64,000 nt of DNA from NCBI RefSeq assembly GCF_013294005.1, contig NZ_JABSNK010000003.1:186001-250000 (forward strand). Reading direction: 5' to 3'. This document shows positions 41,791 through 51,359 of the stretch, one piece after another. Origin of the DNA: Flavobacterium gelidicaeli (GTDB lineage: Bacteria; Bacteroidota; Bacteroidia; Flavobacteriales; Flavobacteriaceae). The notes under the pieces were generated by a model. The model ran no database searches. It was not told where the DNA came from and saw only the letters and a list, made by a program, of their open reading frames with translations. The position numbers and the translations under genes were made by a program. How positions within the stretch are numbered: position 1 is the first letter of the stretch; each line of letters opens with the position of its first letter.

Positions 41791-43215
41791 ATGAATTCCT
41801 CCCTGTTTTATAGTCTTTTACGTAAAAAATTTCCTTTTAGCCCAACCTATAATCAGGATATCTTCTTTCAAAAGATTGCTATTTTTTTGACTGATACTCA
41901 TAACGACACTATTTTTGTACTTAAAGGATACGCAGGAACCGGAAAAACTACAGTGATTTCAACTATTGTAAATAATTTGCTGGAACTTAATAAAAAGTAT
42001 GTTTTGCTAGCGCCCACTGGTCGTGCTGCAAAAGTAATTGCCAATTATTCTGAAAAACCAGCGTTTACAATTCATAAAAAAATATATTTCCCCAAGAAAT
42101 CTTCTGGCGGTGGGGTATCCTTCACCTTGCAACAAAACAAGCATAAAAACACGATTTTTATTGTGGATGAAGCTTCGATGATTTCTGATTCCAATTCAGA
42201 CTCTAAATTATATGAGAATGGCTCCCTTTTAGATGACTTGATTTCGTATGTGTATTCTGGAACTAACTGTAAAATGATTCTGCTAGGAGATACCGCACAG
42301 TTGCCTCCTGTGAATTTAGACATTAGTCCGGCGCTGGATATTCATACTTTGGGTTTACATTATAATAAAGAAATTGAACATATTGAGTTAGACGAAGTGA
42401 TGCGTCAAGAAGGGGATTCTGGAATCTTATTCAATGCTACAGAGTTGCGGGAATTATTGAAAGACTCCTTCATAACCGATTTCAAATTTGATGTAAAAAA
42501 ATTCAAAGATATTGTGCGATTAACTGATGGTTATGATATTCAGGATGCTATAAATTCGGCTTATAGCAATTATAGTATTGAAGATACTGCATTTATTGTG
42601 CGATCTAATAAAAGAGCCAATCAATATAATGAGCAAATTAGAACTAAAATTTTGGATAAAGAAAGTGAGCTTTCTACAGGCGATTTTTTAATGGTGGTAA
42701 AGAACAATTATTTCTGGTTGAAAGATGCTGATGAAGCTGGTTTTATTGCCAATGGTGATATTATAGAAATACTCGAGATTTTTAAAATTCAAGAATTGTA
42801 CGGTTTTAAATTTGCCAATGTAAAAATACGCATGGTAGATTATCCCAATCAAAAACCTTTAGAAACAGTTTTATTATTAGATACCATAAAAAGTGAATCA
42901 CCATCACTTACGTATGAAGAATCAAACAGATTGTATGAAGAAGTGATGAAAGATTATGAGAGCGAAACGACCAAATACAAGAAATTCCAAAAAGTAAAAG
43001 CCAACGAGTATTTTAATGGATTGCAAGTAAAATTCTCCTATGCAATCACTTGTCACAAATCTCAAGGAGGACAGTGGAACACCGTTTTTGTTGAGCAACC
43101 TTATTTGCCTAACGGTATTGACCGTGACTATATAAGATGGTTGTATACCGCTATGACGAGAGCAAAAAACAAATTATACTTGATTGGTTTTAAAGATGAT
43201 AGTTTTGTGGAGTGA
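41791..43215 (+). CDS. RecD-like superfamily 1B DNA helicase
   Basis: A 474-residue protein. SF1B motifs: GYAGTGKTTVIS (~52-63, motif I), LLAPTGRAAKVI (Ia), IFIVDEASMIS (II), ILLGDTAQLPPV (III), and the C-terminal UvrD_C_2 block FSYAITCHKSQGGQWNTVFVE with YTAMTRAK. It is much shorter than RecD2 and has no N-terminal OB/HhH part, the usual form in Bacteroidetes. It should translocate 5' to 3' on single-stranded DNA; its cellular role is not established. Confidence 0.88.
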   Translation: MNSSLFYSLLRKKFPFSPTYNQDIFFQKIAIFLTDTHNDTIFVLKGYAGTGKTTVISTIVNNLLELNKKYVLLAPTGRAAKVIANYSEKPAFTIHKKIYFPKKSSGGGVSFTLQQNKHKNTIFIVDEASMISDSNSDSKLYENGSLLDDLISYVYSGTNCKMILLGDTAQLPPVNLDISPALDIHTLGLHYNKEIEHIELDEVMRQEGDSGILFNATELRELLKDSFITDFKFDVKKFKDIVRLTDGYDIQDAINSAYSNYSIEDTAFIVRSNKRANQYNEQIRTKILDKESELSTGDFLMVVKNNYFWLKDADEAGFIANGDIIEILEIFKIQELYGFKFANVKIRMVDYPNQKPLETVLLLDTIKSESPSLTYEESNRLYEEVMKDYESETTKYKKFQKVKANEYFNGLQVKFSYAITCHKSQGGQWNTVFVEQPYLPNGIDRDYIRWLYTAMTRAKNKLYLIGFKDDSFVE

Positions 43216-43358
43216 TCTTATAGTTTACTTAATACCAAATTAATAATATTTATTAATAGTCAAAATTAAAATAAACGGTTTATTAATTATTCTCATGAAT
43301 AGCTATTTATTTTATCAAAATTTCCAATTACTTTAGCGCTATAGCAAACAAAAATAAT

Positions 43359-44084
43359 ATGAAAATAATAGCAGTCATTCCAGCACGTTACGCTTCTACA
43401 CGATTTCCAGCAAAACTGATGCAGGATTTGGGAGGAAAAACAGTCATTTTAAGAACCTATGAAGCGGCTGTAGGAACACATTTATTTGATGATGTTTTTG
43501 TGGTTACTGATTCGGATTTAATTTATGACGAAATTGTTTCTCAAGGTGGAAAAGCGATTATGAGTATTAAAGAACATGAATCTGGTAGTGACCGAATTGC
43601 AGAAGCAGTGGAACATCTGGATGTGGATATTGTTATTAATGTACAAGGTGACGAACCCTTTATAAATGCAGAGCCTTTAAAAGAAATTATTGAGGTTTTT
43701 AAAAACGATGAGGATAAAAAAGTTGACCTAGCCTCTTTAATGCGTAAAATCACTGATGAAGACGAAATCAATAATCCCAATAATGTAAAAGTAGTTACAG
43801 ATCAAAATGCTTTTGCTTTGTATTTCTCACGTTCTGTTATTCCGTTTCCTAGAGAGAGAAATGTGGGTGTGCGTTACATGCAACACATTGGCATTTATGC
43901 TTTCAGAAAACAAGCATTACTTGATTTTTATAGTTTACCAATGAAATCTTTGGAAGCATCCGAAAAATTAGAGCAACTACGCTATTTAGAATTTGGCAAA
44001 CGCATCAAAATGGTAGAAACTACACATGTAGGAATTGGGATTGACACGATTGAAGATTTAGAAAAGGCCAGAAAAATGCTTTAA
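43359..44084 (+). CDS. kdsB: 3-deoxy-manno-octulosonate cytidylyltransferase
   Basis: A 241-residue protein of normal KdsB length. Motifs: [15 protein letters not shown] at the N-terminus (CTP-binding loop), [19 protein letters not shown] (metal/substrate loop) and [13 protein letters not shown]. It activates Kdo as CMP-Kdo for lipid A-core synthesis. The stop codon abuts that of the convergent channel gene at 44085. Confidence 0.95.
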   Translation: MKIIAVIPARYASTRFPAKLMQDLGGKTVILRTYEAAVGTHLFDDVFVVTDSDLIYDEIVSQGGKAIMSIKEHESGSDRIAEAVEHLDVDIVINVQGDEPFINAEPLKEIIEVFKNDEDKKVDLASLMRKITDEDEINNPNNVKVVTDQNAFALYFSRSVIPFPRERNVGVRYMQHIGIYAFRKQALLDFYSLPMKSLEASEKLEQLRYLEFGKRIKMVETTHVGIGIDTIEDLEKARKML

Positions 44085-44795
44085 TTAATCAGTGCCATCT
44101 TGTTCAAAATAACCTTTAGACTTAACCTTGGTAGAGAAAAAATTCAAGAACAATACAACATACATTAAAACCAAAAGTGCTTGCATACTTACTAGAAACT
44201 TACCAAAAGCTTTGACGGGATAATATTCCCCAAAACCAATGGTGGAGGAGGTTACAGTGCTAAAATAAATAGGATCGTACCAATGATCAAATGGTTTATT
44301 TAGATAATTATCACATGAATATAAAACGCCAAAAGCAAATACCATTTCTAGATAATTTAAAAACAACAGTAGCATTGATCTTTTATAAGAACGTGGTTTT
44401 GAGAATAAGTCTGATGCAAAAATTAAAGTAGGAATGTATAATACGGTTTCCAGCATTAAGTAAACCATAATTGCTAAGATAAATTTATTATCCTGCCACT
44501 GATTTACTATAATCATTAAAGGAAGCGCTACTTTAAATAAAACATAAAAATCTACTGTTAAATCCTCATATTCAGATCCTTTTTTAGAAACTAAATATTT
44601 AATGTAAATCCCAGGAAAAAATAATTGAGAAGAAGCGAGAAACAAGCGTACAATTTTTTCGATCCCGTTGTCATCTTGATGATCGTTATTCCAAATCGCT
44701 TTTATATTTTGAATCCTTCTTTCAATAGGATTAAATTTAGGTTTCCCCATTTTAGTAACGTTTCCTAAAAGAAGTTTTCGGATTATTTTTTTCAT
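44085..44795 (-). CDS. Two-pore-type potassium/ion channel protein
   Basis: A 236-residue membrane protein with about five hydrophobic segments. The last two flank a pore loop with TSSTIGFGEYYPV (~190-202), equivalent to the TVGYGD selectivity filter; GFG is an accepted K-channel variant. The final span is LVSMQALLVLMYVVLFLNFF. It should conduct K+ or a related cation across the inner membrane. It follows the methyltransferase gene on the same strand with a 38-nt gap, so co-transcription is possible. Confidence 0.85.
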   Translation of the reverse strand: MKKIIRKLLLGNVTKMGKPKFNPIERRIQNIKAIWNNDHQDDNGIEKIVRLFLASSQLFFPGIYIKYLVSKKGSEYEDLTVDFYVLFKVALPLMIIVNQWQDNKFILAIMVYLMLETVLYIPTLIFASDLFSKPRSYKRSMLLLFLNYLEMVFAFGVLYSCDNYLNKPFDHWYDPIYFSTVTSSTIGFGEYYPVKAFGKFLVSMQALLVLMYVVLFLNFFSTKVKSKGYFEQDGTD

Positions 44796-44833
44796 GTTTG
44801 ACGCTTAATGATTTTGGAAAACGATACAACTCT

Positions 44834-45502
44834 TTAATCTTGCTTTTCGATCAAAATTAATTCATTGTGAACTTCCACTCTCGGAATAGTTCTAATCTTA
44901 TAATTTGCTACATTATAATCAGTTACATATTTCTTATTTCTTATGTTGTCTTGCTCAGTCAATAACATTGTGTTGAATAACACTACGCCTGATTTATTCA
45001 ATAAAAAACAAACTCGGTTTACAAAGTATTCTTCGAACAGAAAATTAGGCATTTTAGTATCTTGAAATACATCGATGATTATTAAATCATATTTATCTTT
45101 GGTTTTTAAAACAAACTCAAAAGCATCATCAATAACAATCTCTAATTGGTCAATTTGGTTTAAATTGAAGTAATTATTTGCAACTTCAATAATATCAGGA
45201 TCAATCTCAACACCTGTAATTTTACCTTTAAATTTAACTTCATCAACTAGTGTTTTAATTACGCTACCACCTGCAACACCTAAGATCAGAATATGATTCA
45301 TGTTTAATATCTTAGAAAAACCAATTTTTTTTAAACCAAGACGTAAAATTAGTTGTAAACTTCCGTAAGAATAATTTGTATTTTCAGAATCTAATACTAG
45401 TTTTCCGTTGTACCAAGTTACTTCAATTGATTTACTTAAGGCTGATTTTAAGGTATATATTTTTATTGGAATGAGATAACTCATTATTTTTTTTAACATC
45501 AA
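44834..45502 (-). CDS. Spermidine synthase-like methyltransferase-fold protein
   Basis: A 222-residue Rossmann-fold protein resembling spermidine synthase: ILILGVAGGSVIKTL near 69 (motif I, in place of GGGDG), KITGVEIDPDIIEVANNYF (ribose-binding acid), DDAFEFV and YDLIIIDVFQD. Without GGGDGG and the usual putrescine-site residues, true aminopropyl transfer is uncertain; a SAM- or dcSAM-dependent enzyme is the safe reading. Confidence 0.8.
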   Translation of the reverse strand: MMLKKIMSYLIPIKIYTLKSALSKSIEVTWYNGKLVLDSENTNYSYGSLQLILRLGLKKIGFSKILNMNHILILGVAGGSVIKTLVDEVKFKGKITGVEIDPDIIEVANNYFNLNQIDQLEIVIDDAFEFVLKTKDKYDLIIIDVFQDTKMPNFLFEEYFVNRVCFLLNKSGVVLFNTMLLTEQDNIRNKKYVTDYNVANYKIRTIPRVEVHNELILIEKQD

Positions 45503-45561
45503 TATAACTTTTTCGCAAAAATAAGCTTTAAATTATATATTTTGCATAAAAAATCATAAGA

Positions 45562-46116
45562 ATGAAGGAAGTAATTTACAAATGGATATTTTTTCGCTTA
45601 ATGGGTTGGAAAATAGTGGGAACTATTGCACCCGAAGTAAAAAAATGCGTGATGATGGTGATGCCACATACTAGTGCGCACGATTTTTATTTAGGAATTT
45701 TTACAAGAGGAATTACAGGATTAGAAATGAATTGGGTTGGAAAAAAAGAATTGTTTAAATTCCCACTGAATTATTATTTCAAATATATGGGCGGAGAACC
45801 TCTGGATAGGTCGGGAGGATTAAATAAAGTTGATTCGATTGCGGCTATTTTTGATCGAAAAGAAGTTTTTAGACTTGCCGTATTACCTGAGGGAACGCGT
45901 AAAAAAGTAGATACTATAAAAACAGGTTTTTATTTTATAGCCTTAAAGGCCAATGTGCCTATTATTCCAGTAACATTTGATTTTGGAAGAAAACAAGTTA
46001 GTTTAGGTAAACCATTAATGCCAACAGGAAATCTCGAAGAAGATTTGGCCATCCTAAGCAAACATTTTATAGGAGTGAAAGGCAAAATTCCTAAAAACGG
46101 CTTTGAGTTTAAATAA
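45562..46116 (+). CDS. PlsC-like acyltransferase (1-acyl-glycerol-3-phosphate type)
   Basis: A 184-residue protein with the acyltransferase HxxxxD motif as HTSAHD near 36-41, then GEPLDRSGG, VLPEGTRKK (the EGTR block) and NVPIIPVTFDF. It transfers an acyl chain to a lysophospholipid or related glycerol phosphate at the membrane. It is shorter than classic PlsC and lacks an N-terminal span, like other flavobacterial glycerol acyltransferases. It is divergent from the methyltransferase gene. Confidence 0.88.
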   Translation: MKEVIYKWIFFRLMGWKIVGTIAPEVKKCVMMVMPHTSAHDFYLGIFTRGITGLEMNWVGKKELFKFPLNYYFKYMGGEPLDRSGGLNKVDSIAAIFDRKEVFRLAVLPEGTRKKVDTIKTGFYFIALKANVPIIPVTFDFGRKQVSLGKPLMPTGNLEEDLAILSKHFIGVKGKIPKNGFEFK

Positions 46117-46165
46117 TTGTTTTTTGAAAATAAATTGTAAAACTATAATTATAGATGATTAAGCT

Positions 46166-46200
46166 TAACCTCAATTCATAAACTGAATGGAGGTTTTTTT
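46166..46200. terminator. Terminator shared by acyltransferase and XRE genes
   Basis: TAACCTCAATTCA pairs with TGAATGGAGGTT (one mismatch, loop TAAAC), followed by T7 on the plus strand. The convergent XRE gene ends at 46199 in the T-run, so the stem may serve both. Confidence 0.7.
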
Positions 46201-46639
46201 ATGGAACATAACTTTTGAAAGTACCGTCTTTATAGAAAATTACAATTTTATCAATTTCGGCTTCATTAGTTTTTTTTATCGTTTTCATTTCCGTTTCTCT
46301 TTTATCTTGAATTTGCACCACACTTTCATTTTTTTCTTCATCAAATAAGCCATTCGGGATGGTATGATTAATAGGAGCGTGGGGTATTTTTTTTTCGGTA
46401 TCTGAAATAGCATTTTTTGGAAAACTACCTTTGCCGTTTAAAATCCAATATAAATCTACATCAGGATAAACATCTAGAATTTTCAATACAAAATCAAGAC
46501 TTGGTTTATTTCTACCAGATAATAGATGGGATAAACTAGAGCGCTGTACACCAATTTTATCAGCAAAAGCAGAGGCATTTATGCCATAATAATCCAAAAT
46601 AATTTCTAGACGTTTTATAAAATCTTCGATGTTTACCAT
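46199..46639 (-). CDS. XRE-family HTH transcriptional regulator
   Basis: A 146-residue protein. Residues ~6-62 are a lambda-repressor-like HTH: RLEIILDYYGINASAFADKIG, VQRSSLSHLLSGRNKPSLDF and VLKILDVYPDVDLYWILNG. The remaining half is a charged, low-complexity linker with a short C-terminal end (IVIFYKDGTFKSYVP). It is divergent from the M14 peptidase gene. Six TTTAC-N4-GTAAA palindromes lie in the shared region, one over its own start codon, so negative autoregulation and control of the peptidase are likely. Confidence 0.85.
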   Translation of the reverse strand: MVNIEDFIKRLEIILDYYGINASAFADKIGVQRSSLSHLLSGRNKPSLDFVLKILDVYPDVDLYWILNGKGSFPKNAISDTEKKIPHAPINHTIPNGLFDEEKNESVVQIQDKRETEMKTIKKTNEAEIDKIVIFYKDGTFKSYVP

Positions 46640-46715
46640 TGTAAATTGTATTTTAAAGAATGCTATTTACAAATGTAATAAAAAGAAGTTGATTAAACAA
46701 TATTACATAAGTAAA
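46632..46715. promoter_or_regulatory. Three operator-like palindromes at the XRE gene start
   Basis: Copies of a TTTAC-N4-GTAAA palindrome: TTTACCATTGTAAA (46632-46645, overlapping the XRE start codon at 46637-46639), TTTACAAATGTAAT (46666-46679) and ATTACATAAGTAAA (46702-46715). Centres are 34 and 36 bp apart. The first is perfect in its arms and the others have one mismatch each. They are probable binding sites for the adjacent XRE regulator. Confidence 0.7.
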
Positions 46716-46865
46716 CAGTGTTTTAAATCCATATAAATCTACATTGATACTTTAGCTTAGATAAATTAATCTACTGAAGAACAGTATTTTGATGTATTTA
46801 TTTAACATTAGTAACAATTGTTATTTTAATAAGCGCTAATACTACTATAATAGTAAACTAGGCTG

Positions 46866-46936
46866 TTTACAATTATAAAAAAAAACTTAAATTAATTGTT
46901 TACAATTGTAAAAATAAAGATGTTTACTTTTGTAAA
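46866..46936. promoter_or_regulatory. Three operator-like palindromes over the M14 peptidase promoter
   Basis: TTTACAATTATAAA (46866-46879), TTTACAATTGTAAA (46899-46912, perfect palindrome) and TTTACTTTTGTAAA (46923-46936) repeat the motif seen at the XRE end. The third contains a -7 box TACTTTTG (46925-46932), with TTG at 46906-46908 as a possible -33. A regulator bound there would block the promoter of the gene starting at 46951. Confidence 0.7.
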
Positions 46937-46950
46937 CCAAATAAGAAGCT

Positions 46951-48105
46951 ATGAATTTAGAACAACTATACACTGAGAATAAAGAACAATCAATTTCAGG
47001 AAGATACATTACATTAGAAAATATTGAACCAATATTAAACCGATTAAACACTAATAACCAACTTTCAATTATTGGAAAATCAGTACTAGAAAGGCCTATT
47101 TATAAATATCAAATTGGAAAAGGGAAAACTAAAATATTTCTCTGGTCGCAAATGCACGGTAATGAAAGTACTACTACAAAAGCATTGTTTGATTTTATAA
47201 ATCTATTGCACAGTGGTACTGATTTAGCTAAACAATTCTTAAATACATTTACATTTTGTGCCATTCCCATGTTGAATCCAGATGGCGCTACCTTATATAC
47301 ACGTGCAAATGCAAATAAAGTAGATCTAAATAGGGATTCACAAGACTTAACACAACCAGAAAGTAAGTTACTTAGAGCTGTTTTTGAAGAATTCCAGCCT
47401 GATTACTGCTTTAATCTTCATGATCAGCGAACAATATTTGGTGTAGCTGATTCTGGTAAACCAGCTACATTATCGTTCTTAGCACCGGCTTATAATGAGG
47501 CGCGTGAGGTTAATGAATCAAGATTAAAGGCAATAAATTTAATTGCGGGTATCAATACCGTTTTGCAACAATATATCCCCAATCAAGTAGGTAGATTTGA
47601 TGATTCCTTTAATATTGACTGTATTGGGGATACTTTTCAATTCCTTGGTGCTGCCACGATTTTGTTTGAAGCGGGGCATTTTCAAGAAGATTATCAAAGA
47701 GAGGAAACACGTAAATATGTATATATGGCATTAATTACAAGTTTTACTACACTTTGCGAAAACGATATAGTTAGCAATGGATATGACAAATATTTGAGTA
47801 TTCCTCAGAATAAAGTCGTTTTTTATGATTTTATATATAAAAATGTCAAAATAAATTATGATGGTATAGAAAAAATAACGAATTTTGCTGCGCAATACAA
47901 AGAAGAGTTAATTGATAATAATGTATCATTTAATGCTTATATATCAGAAATCGGCAATTTAGACGGTTATTTTGCTCACACTGAATATGATGCCCAAGGG
48001 GCAAAGTATAGTGACGAGCAAGGGAGTTTTCCGAAATTAAATCAAAAAGCCAATTTTTCATTAGATAATAACATCAAAAGTGTTAATGGATTGATAAAAA
48101 AATAA
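46951..48105 (+). CDS. M14-family zinc carboxypeptidase-like protein
   Basis: A 384-residue protein. The M14 zinc motif HxxE is MHGNES near 69-74, with the later ligand His in FNLHDQRTIFG; NPDGATLYTRANANKVDLNRD carries the substrate-binding Asn-Arg pair. The catalytic Glu is probably in ILFEAGHFQED. There is no signal peptide, so it is likely cytoplasmic and may act on a small amide or peptide. The promoter carries three operator-like palindromes shared with the divergent XRE gene. Confidence 0.88.
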   Translation: MNLEQLYTENKEQSISGRYITLENIEPILNRLNTNNQLSIIGKSVLERPIYKYQIGKGKTKIFLWSQMHGNESTTTKALFDFINLLHSGTDLAKQFLNTFTFCAIPMLNPDGATLYTRANANKVDLNRDSQDLTQPESKLLRAVFEEFQPDYCFNLHDQRTIFGVADSGKPATLSFLAPAYNEAREVNESRLKAINLIAGINTVLQQYIPNQVGRFDDSFNIDCIGDTFQFLGAATILFEAGHFQEDYQREETRKYVYMALITSFTTLCENDIVSNGYDKYLSIPQNKVVFYDFIYKNVKINYDGIEKITNFAAQYKEELIDNNVSFNAYISEIGNLDGYFAHTEYDAQGAKYSDEQGSFPKLNQKANFSLDNNIKSVNGLIKK

Positions 48106-48182
48106 TATTTTACATCCTTTTCATGTTTTTATATATATTTTTACACTTTGTTTGAGCAAATAATAATATTAATTAAAAGAAT

Positions 48183-48662
48183 ATGAGTAAGTTCCGTTTA
48201 GATGAAGTAGATCATCAAATTTTAGATATGTTGATTGACAACACAAGGGTTCCTTTTACAGATATAGCAAAGAAATTATTAATTTCTGCGGGTACTGTGC
48301 ACGTTAGGGTTAAAAAAATGGAAGATGCTGGAATCATTATGGGATCTTCACTAGTACTTGACTATGATAAATTAGGGTACTCTTTTATCGCTTATGTTGG
48401 TGTTTTTCTTAACAATACTTCACAAACTAAATTTGTTTTAGAGAGAATCAACGAAATTCCTTTTGTAACAGTAGCTTCTGTGACAACTGGTAAATTTAAT
48501 ATTTTTTGTAAAATTAGAGCAAAAGATACAAAGCATGCAAAAGATGTTATTTTTATGATTGATGATATTGATGGTGTTTATAGAACAGAAACTATGATCT
48601 CACTTGAAGAAAGTATCAATGATAAGAAGCGTTTAATGCATACTATTTTTAAAAATATGTAA
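48183..48662 (+). CDS. Lrp/AsnC-family transcriptional regulator
   Basis: A 159-residue protein of standard Lrp length. The N-terminal HTH reads LDEVDHQILDMLIDNTRVPF, IAKKLLISAGTVHVRVKKM and EDAGIIMGSS. The C-terminal RAM ligand-binding domain (~65-155) follows with AYVGVFLN and TVASVTTGKFNIFCKI. It forms octamers that sense amino acids or similar ligands. It is 77 nt after the M14 peptidase and 102 nt before ppc; regulon not readable. Confidence 0.92.
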   Translation: MSKFRLDEVDHQILDMLIDNTRVPFTDIAKKLLISAGTVHVRVKKMEDAGIIMGSSLVLDYDKLGYSFIAYVGVFLNNTSQTKFVLERINEIPFVTVASVTTGKFNIFCKIRAKDTKHAKDVIFMIDDIDGVYRTETMISLEESINDKKRLMHTIFKNM

Positions 48663-48688
48663 TACAAACTTGAATGCTATATTTAAAA

Positions 48689-48724
48689 TATAACCTCAAG
48701 TTAGTTCTTGGGGTTATTTTTTTA
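48689..48724 (+). terminator. Terminator after the Lrp/AsnC gene
   Basis: ATAACCTCAAG pairs with CTTGGGGTTAT (48707-48717) around TTAGTT, with one mismatch, followed by a T-run. It separates the regulator from ppc. Confidence 0.8.
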
Positions 48725-48764
48725 TAACTATTTTCCACTACAACCAACCAACTATAACAAAATT

Positions 48765-51350
48765 ATGTATACACTACCTAAAATTGAACGTTTTAATCAA
48801 AACGTGCTTTCAAAATACAACATTTACAACAGTGTATTTATCACGCTACCGTTTGACTCCATTGATAATACAGGTGTTTTATTACCTTTATTTACAGAGG
48901 TTTGCGAGTCAGGATTTAAAAAGCAAGAAACTCCAAAAGAGATTATTGATTTTTTCTCTGAAAAATACCTACACAGCACTGTTGAAGCAGATCAAATTGA
49001 CTTGATGTTTCGTTTTATACAATATATAGAACGTCAAATTGTACTTTTTGACGCCGTAGAAGATGCTGCTTTTCCTATTGTAAATAACATGGAAGGTAGA
49101 GGTTCGTTAAGAGATATTAAAGAAAAGGCTGATGCCAAAGGTAAAAAAGAGGAGTTAATTAGCTTTTTAGAAACATTCAACGTTAGAACGGTTTTAACTG
49201 CTCATCCTACACAGTTTTATCCTGGATCTGTACTTGGAATTATCAATGATTTAACAGATGCAATTCGAGATAATAAGCTATTGAAAATCAAACATTTATT
49301 GGCACAATTAGGAAAAACACCATTTATAAAAAATGAAAAACCTAATCCGTTTGATGAAGCAGTAAGTTTGATCTGGTATCTTGAAAATGTATTTTATAAT
49401 ACATCTGGTGATATGGTGCATTATTTACAAAAAAATGTTTTTAAAGACGTAGAAATTCAAAATTCATTAATTAAATTAGGTTTCTGGCCAGGTGGTGATC
49501 GTGATGGAAATCCTTTTGTAACTACCGAGATTACCCTGAATGTAGCTGACCGATTAAGAACATCAATTTTAAAGTGTTATTATATTGAAATAAGAAACTT
49601 AAAAAGAAAGCTAACCTTCTTTAATGTAGATGTTTTGGTAGCGGAACTTGAATATAAACTTTATCGTTCTGTTTTTTATTCCAAAGGAGAAATATACATC
49701 ACTCTAGAAGAGTTTAAGTCGCAATTACATAAAATTAAAACGATTGTAATTGAGCAACATCAATCACTATATTTAGACGAGTTAGATGCGTTACTTATTA
49801 AAGTAAACTTATTTGGTTTCCATTTTGCTACACTTGATATTCGTCAGAATAGCAGAATTCATGATGGTGTTTTTAGAGATATTTTTGATTTTTATCAAAA
49901 GAGCGGTAGCAATATATTTCCTAAAAACTATTATGAATTAGATGAAACAGCAAAATTTGAAATCCTTTCTAAAGTTCAAGGTGATTTAAATCCAGCTGAT
50001 TTTGAAAATGAAATAACACGCTCTACAATTGAATCAATTCAAGCTATAAAAATTATTCAAGAGCAAAACGGGGAGGAAGGTGCTAATAGATATATTATTA
50101 GTAACAATGAAAGTGCATTGAATGTATTGGAAACTTTTGCAATGATTCGCCTGTCAAATTGGGAAAAACCTACTGTAGATGTCATTCCATTGTTTGAGTC
50201 TGTAGAGGATTTATTGAAAGCACACACCATAATGGAGCAATTGTATACTAATCCTATGTATGCAAAGCACCTTGAAGATAGAGAAATGAAGCAAACAATC
50301 ATGCTTGGTTTTTCTGATGGAACAAAAGACGGTGGTTATTTAATGGCAAACTGGAGTATTTTTAAAGCAAAAGAAGCTTTGACCGAGATGTCTAGAAAAT
50401 ATGGAATTAAAGTAATTTTCTTTGATGGTCGTGGTGGTCCTCCTGCTAGAGGTGGTGGAAAAACACATAAGTTTTATGCTTCTTTAGGACCAACAATAGA
50501 AAATAACGAAATTCAAATTACTGTTCAAGGACAAACTATTAGTTCTAATTTTGGAACTTTAGATTCATGCCGTTACAATTTGGAGAATCTATTAAGCGCA
50601 GGAGTAACCAACCAAGTTTTCAGCAAAAATAAAAACGAGTTGTCCACGGATGAAAAGGTGGTAATGGATCAGTTAGCTGATTTAGGGTATAAAAAATATT
50701 TAAGCTTTAAAAACCACCCAAAATTTATTCCGTATTTAGAGCAAATGAGTACGTTGAAATATTATGCAAAAACTAATATAGGTAGTCGACCATCTAAAAG
50801 AAGCAAGTCGGATCAATTAGATTTTGCTGATTTAAGAGCAATACCTTTTGTGGGTTCTTGGAGCCAGCTGAAGCAAAATGTACCTGGATTTTTTGGAGTA
50901 GGTGCTGCTTTAAAACATTTTGAAGAAACAAATCAATGGGAGAAAGTTCAGGATTTATATGATAACTCCTTATTTTTCAAAACACTTTTGGAGAACAGTA
51001 TGATGTCATTAGCAAAGTCTTTCTTTCCTTTAACTGCATATATGAAAAAGGATCCTGAATTTGGAGAATTTTGGCAAATTATTTACGATGAGTTTTTGGA
51101 TACAAAACGATTATTATTAAAAATAGCGGGGCATACTGAGTTAATGGAAAACTATCCTGACGGTAAAGCTTCTATTCAGATAAGAGAGCGTATTGTACTG
51201 CCATTGTTAACAATACAACAATATTCTCTGTTACGAATTAACGAATTAAATAAAGCTGCTGTTCCTGATGAAAACCTAATTAAGGTATATGAAAAATTGG
51301 TAATGCGTTCGTTATTTGGAAATACAAATGCAAGTAGAAATTCTGCTTAA
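48765..51350 (+). CDS. ppc: Phosphoenolpyruvate carboxylase
   Basis: 861 residues from ATG 48765 (MYTLPKIERFNQNVLSKYNI). An ATG at 48708 lies inside the preceding terminator and is rejected. Catalytic motifs are intact: VLTAHPTQ (the catalytic His), GFWPGGDRDGNPFV, DIRQNSRIHD, LGFSDGTKDGGY, FFDGRGGPPARGGGKTH and the active C-terminal NTNASRNSA. It carboxylates PEP to oxaloacetate to refill the citric acid cycle. It is slightly shorter than the E. coli enzyme (883). Confidence 0.95.
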   Translation: MYTLPKIERFNQNVLSKYNIYNSVFITLPFDSIDNTGVLLPLFTEVCESGFKKQETPKEIIDFFSEKYLHSTVEADQIDLMFRFIQYIERQIVLFDAVEDAAFPIVNNMEGRGSLRDIKEKADAKGKKEELISFLETFNVRTVLTAHPTQFYPGSVLGIINDLTDAIRDNKLLKIKHLLAQLGKTPFIKNEKPNPFDEAVSLIWYLENVFYNTSGDMVHYLQKNVFKDVEIQNSLIKLGFWPGGDRDGNPFVTTEITLNVADRLRTSILKCYYIEIRNLKRKLTFFNVDVLVAELEYKLYRSVFYSKGEIYITLEEFKSQLHKIKTIVIEQHQSLYLDELDALLIKVNLFGFHFATLDIRQNSRIHDGVFRDIFDFYQKSGSNIFPKNYYELDETAKFEILSKVQGDLNPADFENEITRSTIESIQAIKIIQEQNGEEGANRYIISNNESALNVLETFAMIRLSNWEKPTVDVIPLFESVEDLLKAHTIMEQLYTNPMYAKHLEDREMKQTIMLGFSDGTKDGGYLMANWSIFKAKEALTEMSRKYGIKVIFFDGRGGPPARGGGKTHKFYASLGPTIENNEIQITVQGQTISSNFGTLDSCRYNLENLLSAGVTNQVFSKNKNELSTDEKVVMDQLADLGYKKYLSFKNHPKFIPYLEQMSTLKYYAKTNIGSRPSKRSKSDQLDFADLRAIPFVGSWSQLKQNVPGFFGVGAALKHFEETNQWEKVQDLYDNSLFFKTLLENSMMSLAKSFFPLTAYMKKDPEFGEFWQIIYDEFLDTKRLLLKIAGHTELMENYPDGKASIQIRERIVLPLLTIQQYSLLRINELNKAAVPDENLIKVYEKLVMRSLFGNTNASRNSA

Positions 51351-51359
51351 AAAAATATT

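Noticed and set aside
44834..45502. Calling the gene speE (spermidine synthase)
   Set aside because: The GGGDG signature reads GVAGGS and the putrescine-binding residues are not evident, so a named aminopropyltransferase is not justified.
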